Positions 7,708 through 12,826 of a stretch of 13,642 nt of DNA are shown here, in pieces. This DNA comes from Chitinophagales bacterium. GTDB taxonomy: Bacteria > Bacteroidota > Bacteroidia > Chitinophagales > Saprospiraceae. The position numbers and the translations under genes are program-made. Location: positions 1 to 13,642 of the forward strand of contig JAAFHO010000077.1 of assembly GCA_013297575.1 (NCBI GenBank), in the 5' to 3' direction. Under the pieces are notes generated by a model. That model worked only from the letters and a program-made list of their open reading frames with translations, ran no database searches and was not told the DNA's origin. Positions within the stretch are counted from its first letter, which is position 1, and each line of letters opens with the position of its first letter.

Positions 7708-7715
7708 CAAAATTA
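7708..7715 (-). promoter_or_regulatory. Possible -7 promoter box (TAATTTTG) for the lipoprotein-cyclase operon
   Basis: The minus strand reads TAATTTTG, matching TAnnTTTG, 29 nt upstream of the ATG at 7678. It sits between the pnp terminator and the lipoprotein start, where a promoter for this pair is expected. I see no clear TTTG -33 element. Confidence 0.4.
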
Positions 7716-7763
7716 GGAATTATTTTGGCTTTATGATGCATTATTCAGAATATAAACGAATCC

Positions 7764-7826
7764 AAAAAAAAATGCGGTTGAACGATTATTGGGTGGTAAA
7801 AACCCGATATACCGTTCAACCGCATT
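7764..7826 (-). terminator. Rho-independent terminator of pnp
   Basis: The 14-bp perfect arms AATGCGGTTGAACG (7771-7784) and its reverse complement (7813-7826) enclose a 28-nt loop that can itself pair partly (GGGT with ACCC). Read leftward, the stem runs into nine consecutive Ts (plus-strand A7764-7772). It lies 129 nt beyond the pnp stop codon and before the lipoprotein promoter, so it should end the rpsO-pnp transcript. Confidence 0.8.
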
Positions 7827-7836
7827 ATATTGGTTG

Positions 7837-7946
7837 GGGGCGTTGCGTTACGACCGTTTGGCGTTCCGTTACGTAGAGACGTTGCAATGCAACGTCTCTA
7901 CACGTCGCGCGCGCATCACGCGCACGTTATTGCGTCAAAAATAACG
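7837..7946. other. CG-rich repetitive patch between pnp and its terminator
   Basis: This stretch is far richer in CG dinucleotides than its surroundings. It contains a near direct repeat of 13 bp (GCGTTGCGTTACG at 7840-7852 and GCGTTCCGTTACG at 7861-7873), the second palindrome copy, an alternating GCGCGCGC run at 7907-7913 with a weak inverted partner CGCGC, and a small hairpin CGTTATT/AATAACG (7925-7931 with 7940-7946) right after the pnp stop. It forms the 3' untranslated region of pnp. No gene is visible in it. Confidence 0.55.
7873..7901. repeat. 29-bp palindromic repeat (REP-like), copy 2
   Basis: The 14-bp arms GTAGAGACGTTGCA (7873-7886) and its reverse complement (7888-7901) surround a single A at 7887. 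All 29 bp are identical to the centre of copy 1 (4872-4900), but the flanks differ: here pairing stops at the core, whereas copy 1 continues for 13 more bp on each side. It lies in the pnp 3' untranslated region, 54 nt after the stop codon. Confidence 0.9.
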
Positions 7947-7954
7947 ATCAAAAA

Positions 7955-10219
7955 TTACCGACCGCCACGGAAACCGCCACCGCCGCCACCGCCGCTGCGA
8001 CCACCACGATCGCCGCCGCCGCCGCTGCGACCACCGCGATCACCACCGCCGCCTTCGCGACGTTCTGGGCGTTCGCGCTCTACATAACCTTCTGGTTTAT
8101 CCAAAAGCGCCTTTACGGACAAGCGTAATTTGCCTGTTTTCGGGTCATTTTCGAGTAATTTAACCTTTATTTCGTCGCCTACTTTATATACATCAGCCAC
8201 ACTTGCGATGCGCTGGTAACTGATTTCGGTCACGTGCAACAAACCACTTTTGCCTTTAAACTTAACAAAAGCACCATATTCTTCAACACGTTCAATTACG
8301 CCATCGTAGATTTCACCTGGTGTTGGAACAAATACAATATCATTGATCCGCGCCAAAGCAGCGTCCAACGCCGTTTTGCTCGTACCAAATACAGAAATTA
8401 CGCCACCTTTTTCATCTTCTTCGATATTGATGGTAGTACCTGTGCTGCGCTGCATTTCTTGGATAATTTTACCACCCGGTCCGATGACAGCACCGATATA
8501 CTCACGATCGATACGAAGTTCGATCATACGTGGCGCATGTGGTTTTAGATCTGCTGCTGGTGTTTCAATGGCTTTTGCCATTTCACCAAGGATATGAATA
8601 CGACCTGCACGTGCTTGATCGAGTGCTTGTACCAATAAAGAGTACGGCATACCGTCGATCTTGATATCCATTTGTGTACCCGTGATACCTTTAGCAGTAC
8701 CTGTTACTTTGAAGTCCATGTCACCCAATGCATCCTCGTCGCCAAGAATGTCGGAAAGAACACAAATACGACCTTTATCATCGGCAATACAACCCATTGC
8801 AATACCTGCTACTGGCGATTTCAATGGAACACCACCATCCATCAAAGCCATAGATCCCGCACAAACGGTAGCCATAGAAGAGGAGCCATTCGATTCCAAA
8901 ATATCGGAAACCACACGTACTGTATAAGGGAACGAGTCTGGCATTATTTTACGGATAGAACGGCCAGCCAAGTTGGCGTGACCTACCTCGCGACGGCCTG
9001 GACCACGCATTGGTTTTACTTCACCCGTAGAATATGGTGGGAAATTATAGTGCAAAATAAAGCCTTCATCGCGGAAATCAAGTGCATTATCGATCAATTG
9101 CATATCCTGCTTGGTACCCAGCGTCAATGTTGTTAATGCCTGTGTTTCACCACGGGTAAAGATAGAAGAACCGTGCGCAGAAGGCAGGTAATCTACTTCG
9201 CACCAAATTGGGCGGATCTCCGTAGAATGGCGACCATCGAGGCGTTTGCCATCAGAAAGCACTACATCGCGGATGATATGCTTTTTGATTTTGCTGAAAT
9301 AATACTCCGCTCTTTCGCCCCATTCAGCCATCACTTCGTCGCCGAATTCTGCTTTAATGGTCGCAAATACTTCATCATGAATCGCTTCAGATTTAGATTT
9401 GCGTACGTTTTTGTCGCTGGCAGAACGAGCAAGTTCATAAATACCCTCGCTCATAAGTGCCTCGATACGGCTTTTTAATTCCTCATGTTCAGGTTTTGCA
9501 ACTACTTCGCGTTTGATCAAAGCAGCATCACCAACGAGTTGTGCGAGGCGGCGTTGTGCATCAATTTGTACTTTAATGGCTTCGTGCGCCAATTTCATAG
9601 CCTCGATTAGGTCGGCTTCTTGGCATTCGTTCGCTTCGCCTTCTACCATCGTGATATCGCGTTCGGTAGCGGCTACGATAAAGTCCATATCAGCGCGTTT
9701 AAGATCGGCGCGACCTGGATTGATCACAAATTGGCCATCAATACGTGCAATACGCACTTCGGAGAACAAGTCTTCGACTGGGATATTACTCACAGCCACA
9801 GCAGCAGATGCCGCTAGACCAACGAGTGCATCCGGCATTACGTCCTTATCAGCAGAAATCAGGTTGATAATTACCTGTGTTTCATTCATGTAGCCATCAG
9901 GGAAGAGCGGACGAAGCGCACGATCGACCAAGCGGCTAATCAGGATTTCGTAATCGGAAAGTTTTGTTTCGCGGCGAAAAAAGTTGCCGGGAATACGGCC
10001 AGCCGCCGCAAACTTTTCTTGATAATCCACAGATAATGGAAAAAAGCCTTGGCCTTCCTTGGCTTTGTGTGCGCTGACGATGGTAGCTAGCAACATCGTA
10101 TTTCCAACGCGGATCATAGCACTGCCATCGGCTTGTGCTGCGAGTTTGCCCGTTTCCAATGCAACTTCCCTGCCATCAGGGAGGTTAAAGGTGACGCGCA
10201 AAGGGATTTGTTTACCCAT
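7955..10219 (-). CDS. pnp: Polyribonucleotide nucleotidyltransferase (PNPase)
   Basis: This is a 754-residue 3'-to-5' phosphorolytic exoribonuclease that degrades mRNA and can add tails; it works as a trimer in the cytoplasm. The first RNase PH core carries GNFFRRETKLSDYEILISRLVDRALRPLFP. A helical linker follows. The second, catalytic RNase PH core carries SNGSSSMATVCAGSMAL for phosphate binding and DILGDEDALGDMDFKVTG with the catalytic aspartates. The KH domain is at about 565-634 (GxxG as IGPGGK, 579-584) and the S1 domain at about 635-706 (GEIYDGVIERVEEYGAFVKF). The last 40 residues are a Gly/Arg-rich tail with two GGGGDRGGRS units, an RNA-binding-like extension not found in the E. coli enzyme. 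ATG 10219 gives the usual N-terminus. It follows rpsO, as in most bacteria, with a long structured leader between them. Confidence 0.98.
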   Translation of the reverse strand: MGKQIPLRVTFNLPDGREVALETGKLAAQADGSAMIRVGNTMLLATIVSAHKAKEGQGFFPLSVDYQEKFAAAGRIPGNFFRRETKLSDYEILISRLVDRALRPLFPDGYMNETQVIINLISADKDVMPDALVGLAASAAVAVSNIPVEDLFSEVRIARIDGQFVINPGRADLKRADMDFIVAATERDITMVEGEANECQEADLIEAMKLAHEAIKVQIDAQRRLAQLVGDAALIKREVVAKPEHEELKSRIEALMSEGIYELARSASDKNVRKSKSEAIHDEVFATIKAEFGDEVMAEWGERAEYYFSKIKKHIIRDVVLSDGKRLDGRHSTEIRPIWCEVDYLPSAHGSSIFTRGETQALTTLTLGTKQDMQLIDNALDFRDEGFILHYNFPPYSTGEVKPMRGPGRREVGHANLAGRSIRKIMPDSFPYTVRVVSDILESNGSSSMATVCAGSMALMDGGVPLKSPVAGIAMGCIADDKGRICVLSDILGDEDALGDMDFKVTGTAKGITGTQMDIKIDGMPYSLLVQALDQARAGRIHILGEMAKAIETPAADLKPHAPRMIELRIDREYIGAVIGPGGKIIQEMQRSTGTTINIEEDEKGGVISVFGTSKTALDAALARINDIVFVPTPGEIYDGVIERVEEYGAFVKFKGKSGLLHVTEISYQRIASVADVYKVGDEIKVKLLENDPKTGKLRLSVKALLDKPEGYVERERPERREGGGGDRGGRSGGGGDRGGRSGGGGGGGFRGGR

Positions 10220-10279
10220 AAGTTGATTTAATGCGTATCGGTTACAAATGAAGGATCACATTTCGTAAACCGTGAATAC

Positions 10280-10354
10280 ACACAATATGGTAACAAAAAG
10301 TACACAGGTGGAACGGTGGGAATTTAAAAAATGTACTTTGTTACTACATTGTGT
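10280..10354 (-). promoter_or_regulatory. Long leader hairpin upstream of pnp, RNase III-type
   Basis: In the leftward RNA, the 23-nt arm 10354-10332 pairs with the 25-nt arm 10304-10280: 22 pairs, one G-U, one A-C mismatch and a two-U bulge, closing a 27-nt loop (10305-10331). It ends about 60 nt before the pnp start. In E. coli the pnp leader forms a stem of similar length that RNase III cuts so that PNPase can repress its own mRNA. That a comparable device works here is inference from position and shape, as the sequences need not be related. Confidence 0.7.
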
Positions 10355-10501
10355 GGAGGGTGATTCAGTGGCGGAAAAGGCGACAATGTGCCTTTAACCA
10401 GAAAATGTGAAAACACTGAATACAACCTCGTTTGCGAACAGTAATCCTGTATAGATTGTACCGATACTGATAAAAAATAGTGCCAAAACGGCGATAAAAA
10501 C

Positions 10502-10575
10502 AAAAAAGGTTTAGAAAAGTAAAACCTAATAAGGAGAAAAATCTCCTGTAAGGCAAAACTTCGCTAAACCTTTTT
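10502..10575 (-). terminator. Terminator-like double hairpin after rpsO
   Basis: Starting 10 nt after the rpsO stop, 12-bp arms (10564-10575 and 10503-10514, CTAAACCTTTTT type) pair perfectly, with six Ts at the distal end. Inside is a second hairpin, AGGAGA/TCTCCT (10532-10537 with 10542-10547) around a four-base loop. The T-run is part of the stem as well as the tail, so it may terminate only partly or serve as a 3'-end stabiliser, leaving some read-through to pnp. Confidence 0.6.
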
Positions 10576-10584
10576 AAAAATAAA

Positions 10585-10860
10585 TTACTTACGAAGACCT
10601 AACTTCTCAATAAGAGCGCGGTATTTGTAAATATCTTTCTTTGCATAATAAGACAACAGGCTTTTACGCTGTCCAACCATAATCAACAACGCACGGCGTG
10701 TAGAGTGGTCTTTCTTGTTAATGCGCAAGTGTGCACTGAGGCTTTCGATACGGAACGTTAAAAGCGCAACTTGTGCTTCTACGTGGCCGGTGTTTTTAGC
10801 GTCACCACCGTATTCTGTTACGATAGAGGCTACTTTCTCTGGTGAATAATAAACTGCCAT
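10585..10860 (-). CDS. rpsO: 30S ribosomal protein S15
   Basis: This 91-residue protein has the full S15 length (usually 88-91). S15 binds the central domain of 16S rRNA early in 30S assembly and forms a bridge to the 50S subunit. The conserved core is visible: TGHVEAQVALLTFRIESLSAHLRINKKDHSTRRALLIMVGQRKSLLSYY, which includes the KKDHSTRR RNA-binding segment at about 49-56 and the GQRKSLLSYY helix. The C-terminal LIEKLGLRK is also typical. It is the first gene of the rpsO-pnp pair and is preceded by a good promoter and a hairpin leader of about 88 nt, which could serve S15 autoregulation. Confidence 0.99.
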   Translation of the reverse strand: MAVYYSPEKVASIVTEYGGDAKNTGHVEAQVALLTFRIESLSAHLRINKKDHSTRRALLIMVGQRKSLLSYYAKKDIYKYRALIEKLGLRK

Positions 10861-10907
10861 TTTTAAATAAATGATAATGAACTAATTGGATAACTACAAC
10901 GGAATTT

Positions 10908-10943
10908 CGAGGCTGTTCGGCAAAAAACAGTAATCCATCCTCG
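10908..10943 (-). promoter_or_regulatory. Hairpin in rpsO leader, candidate S15 autoregulatory element
   Basis: In the leader RNA, CGAGG (10943-10939) pairs with CCTCG (10912-10908), and CTGTT (10930-10926) pairs with AACAG (10917-10913), giving two coaxial 5-bp stems with an 8-nt bulge (10938-10931) on one side and an 8-nt loop. It begins just after the expected transcription start. rpsO leaders in several bacteria fold into S15-binding structures of different shapes; whether this one binds S15 is not known. Confidence 0.45.
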
Positions 10944-10954
10944 CTTAGTCGGCG

Positions 10955-10985
10955 CAAAGGTAATACAAAATATTATTTTGTAAAA
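10955..10985 (-). promoter_or_regulatory. rpsO: rpsO promoter (Bacteroidota type)
   Basis: On the minus strand the -7 box is TACCTTTG (10962-10955), and TTTT (10985-10982) lies 19 nt upstream in the place of the TTTG -33 box, the spacing expected for the Bacteroidota primary sigma factor. The start of transcription would be near 10948, giving a leader of about 88 nt. Confidence 0.75.
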
Positions 10986-11075
10986 CTTATTTTTAATTAT
11001 TTTTTGAATAGTTGTGTTGAATGCAGAAACGAGTCGTCTGCTATTTTTCCTATTAAATGGTCAACACTTTATCCA

Positions 11076-11622
11076 TTAAAAGGACAAAGTACGTCCAATC
11101 CAACCCAAGAACAGCATTGTTGTTTCCAAAATTACTCCAATATTGACTAAAAGACAAATAGATACCGTCCATGCAATGCTTTTTCTGATTTTTTTAATCC
11201 AAAATAAAAGCGAGATAAGGATTGGCAAAGACATTAAGGTACAATACCACATAAAAACCCATAGCCCATTGGGACTAAACCACCGATCATAAGCAGCCAA
11301 TTGCTCTTGCAAACTACCACCCTTGTACATTATAATTAAATCGTATGAATAACTAGCACCAATAAAAATTGCTCCCATAAAAATAAATACATTGAACCTA
11401 GCCATCGCTTCGGCTGGATAGAAATTATGCTTTTTGACGATCAACTGAATAACCGTTAGTATCAGTTGGGCATATATTAGGAACATAAAAACTTCACCAA
11501 TCCAAAACCTAGCAAAAACAACCTGATGCATGACCATAATCAGGAGAGATAGAGCAATAGAGCGCAATACTCCAAAAGATCAATCCCAATACAATAAGTA
11601 AAAAAGGTGGAATATTTTTCAT
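11076..11622 (-). pseudogene. Four-TM membrane protein with an apparent one-base frameshift
   Basis: The downstream part reads open from 11567 to 11076 (TTG start, 163 residues), with TM-like segments and the loop motif ARFWIGEVFMFLIYAQLILTVIQLIV. A better start exists in another frame: ATG 11622, 28 nt after the preceding gene, encoding 37 residues (MKNIPPFLLIVLGLIFW, then SIALYCSISPDYGHASGCFC) before TAG at 11509-11511. Dropping one base of the five-T run (plus-strand A11514-11518) joins the two into a single 181-residue protein reading ...HASGCFARFWIGEVF..., with an N-terminal TM anchor. I therefore read this as one gene interrupted by a one-base insertion, a sequencing error or a phase-variable homopolymer. 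The alternative is a shorter intact gene starting at TTG 11567. I do not recognise the family; it is the last gene of the NTF2-like operon. Confidence 0.6.
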
Positions 11623-11650
11623 TTTAAGTGTTTTGGCTTAAAAAACAGGG

Positions 11651-12112
11651 TTATTGGTTTACAATTGACTGCATTTTAGTAGCACAATTAATCAGCCATT
11701 TGCCATCTACTTTTTTGAGCAAATACAAATGAGCGGATACGAGTGATTGCTTTTCCTCGGGGATACTCAGCGTATAATCAGCAGTAACGATGGCTACATT
11801 GCCGGTAATGGAATATTTAATATTAGAGGTTTGAATTTGCGCTCGCTTGTCTCCGGCAACCTCATTGCTCATTGCCAGCAATCCTTTTTTATCTTTGTTA
11901 ACCGCTTGCTGGTTCAGTGGCTGTAAAAATAGCCTTGTATGGTCGTCCAATAGCCAGTAATTAGACCAAACTTCTTGAACAGGTTTGGTCGTGTAAGCCA
12001 AGTTTTCAGCGTCAATTATAGCACGAATGGCATCTTCTTCGGCTTTTTGTCCAAAAGATAACGCGGCCAAGCAGAAGGTAAAACAGCAGCAAATAAATAT
12101 TTTTTTCATCAT
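11651..12112 (-). CDS. Exported NTF2-like (SnoaL/DUF4440-type) protein, paralogue 2
   Basis: This 153-residue protein has a signal peptide, MMKKIFICCCFTFCLAALSFG, and should be periplasmic or secreted. The mature part has the NTF2-like pattern: an N-terminal helix (EDAIRAIIDAENLAYTTKPVQEVWSNYW), then beta strands ending in the hallmark HLYLLKKVDGKWLINCATKMQSIV. Such folds are used as small-ligand pockets or enzymes, and no function can be assigned. It is clearly homologous along its length to the gene just upstream (IQEIWKNYW / VQEVWSNYW, AKIERSNI / AQIQTSNI, KKVNGKWL / KKVDGKWL). Only 4 nt separate the two genes (7 if the second Met is used), so they are translated from one mRNA. The membrane protein gene follows 28 nt later. 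Confidence 0.8.
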   Translation of the reverse strand: MMKKIFICCCFTFCLAALSFGQKAEEDAIRAIIDAENLAYTTKPVQEVWSNYWLLDDHTRLFLQPLNQQAVNKDKKGLLAMSNEVAGDKRAQIQTSNIKYSITGNVAIVTADYTLSIPEEKQSLVSAHLYLLKKVDGKWLINCATKMQSIVNQ

Positions 12113-12116
12113 TAAT

Positions 12117-12569
12117 TTATTGTGTTATATTTTGAATTATGGTACCAATATGATTCAGCCACTTACCATTTACTTTTTTCATTTCCCTCATTTCTAACGA
12201 CAGGACTGTGATACTTTCCTCCTGGATCACAATTTTGCTTTCGTAGGAGACTACTGCCATATCTCCAAAAAATTGGAAATTAATATTTGACCGCTCAATT
12301 TTTGCCCGCTCATCGCCTGTAACAATATTGGGCAATTCGAGCAAGGCATTTTTATCAAATATATTCGTAGCACCATCGGGAGTATGCAAAAACAATGTCG
12401 TTTTGTCGTCTAATATCCAATAGTTTTTCCAAATTTCTTGGATGGGTTTTAACAGGTAATCTTGGGTTTCTGCTTCTAAAACGGCCCGAATAGCGGATTC
12501 CTCCTCTATTTGGCCAAAAGCAACATGACTAAAAAAGAAGCACAAACTAGTAATTAAAAAAAATTTCAT
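12117..12569 (-). CDS. Exported NTF2-like (SnoaL/DUF4440-type) protein, paralogue 1
   Basis: This 150-residue protein is the first gene of its operon. The signal peptide MKFFLITSLCFFFSHVAFG is followed by an NTF2-like domain: EEESAIRAVLEAETQDYLLKPIQEIWKNYWILDDKTTLFLHTPDG, a middle stretch LPNIVTGDERAKIERSNINFQFFGDMAVVSYESKI, and the terminal strand MREMKKVNGKWLNHIGTIIQNI. The conserved W-x-N-Y-W and K-x-V-(N/D)-G-K-W-L positions are shared with its downstream paralogue, which argues for tandem duplication. No catalytic residues can be assigned. A TACCTTTG promoter box lies about 73 nt upstream of the start. Confidence 0.8.
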   Translation of the reverse strand: MKFFLITSLCFFFSHVAFGQIEEESAIRAVLEAETQDYLLKPIQEIWKNYWILDDKTTLFLHTPDGATNIFDKNALLELPNIVTGDERAKIERSNINFQFFGDMAVVSYESKIVIQEESITVLSLEMREMKKVNGKWLNHIGTIIQNITQ

Positions 12570-12641
12570 TGTTCAATATATGTGTAATTAAATTAATTCA
12601 ACTTAATGAACACGACAGCAAAAAAGGAATAACAAGGGCGG

Positions 12642-12649
12642 CAAAGGTA
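12642..12649 (-). promoter_or_regulatory. -7 promoter box (TACCTTTG) for the NTF2-like operon
   Basis: The minus strand reads TTACCTTTGCCGCC, sharing TTACCTTTG plus a C-rich tail with the rpsO promoter. The leader to ATG 12569 would be about 65 nt. The -33 region lacks a clear TTTG. The gap 12570-12826 otherwise holds only AT-rich DNA and the terminator at its right end. Confidence 0.6.
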
Positions 12650-12779
12650 ATTTTCTTTTCGATATTTTAAGTGTTAATAATAATTACTTTGCATGTAAAA
12701 ATACAATATTCAATATCGACAGATGCAGTTAGATCATACAGTAAGGTTCGATTTATGAAAGAAATCAGCAAAAATACAC

Positions 12780-12818
12780 AAAAAAGCCCAGTCTTAGGCA
12801 CTATTCGTAAGACTGGGC
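12780..12818 (-). terminator. Strong Rho-independent terminator of the 12827-13642 gene
   Basis: The 11-bp perfect arms GCCCAGTCTTA (12786-12796) and TAAGACTGGGC (12808-12818) enclose an 11-nt loop. Read leftward, the stem is followed at once by six Ts (plus-strand A12780-12785). It starts 9 nt after the stop codon of the gene at the right edge. Confidence 0.9.
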
Positions 12819-12826
12819 AACCCTTA

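Larger units (their letters stand above)
10220..10584 (-). other. rpsO-pnp intergenic region (365 bp) with no gene
   Basis: No plausible coding sequence is visible here. From the rpsO side it holds the terminator-like structure (10502-10575), then about 70 nt without clear signals (an expected site for a pnp promoter, but I see no good TAnnTTTG box), then a modest inverted repeat TTCAGTG/CACTGAA (10364-10370 with 10414-10420) enclosing a small hairpin AAAGGC/GCCTTT (10376-10381 with 10390-10395), then the long leader hairpin (10280-10354), then about 60 nt of unstructured leader before pnp. Confidence 0.7.

Noticed and set aside
7958..8060. Possible CRISPR-like array from the 30-bp periodic GC-rich repeats
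   Set aside because: The repeats are contiguous without spacers and encode the PNPase Gly/Arg tail in frame.
7830..8087. Plus-strand Pro/Arg-rich open frame
   Set aside because: It is the antisense image of the Gly/Arg-rich PNPase tail plus the CG-rich spacer; the Pro repeats are a codon artefact.
10464..10474. ATACTGATAAA, matching one half of the 1063-1080 palindrome
   Set aside because: It is only a half-site of 11 bases in AT-rich DNA and is likely chance.
10365..10556. 63-codon minus-strand frame between rpsO and pnp
   Set aside because: Its composition is Phe/Tyr/Arg-rich with no family resemblance, and it overlaps the terminator-like hairpin and inverted repeats; non-coding leader is a better reading.
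11055..11076. Small inverted repeat AATGG/CCATT after the membrane protein gene as terminator
   Set aside because: It has only 5 bp of stem and no T-run, which is too weak to call.
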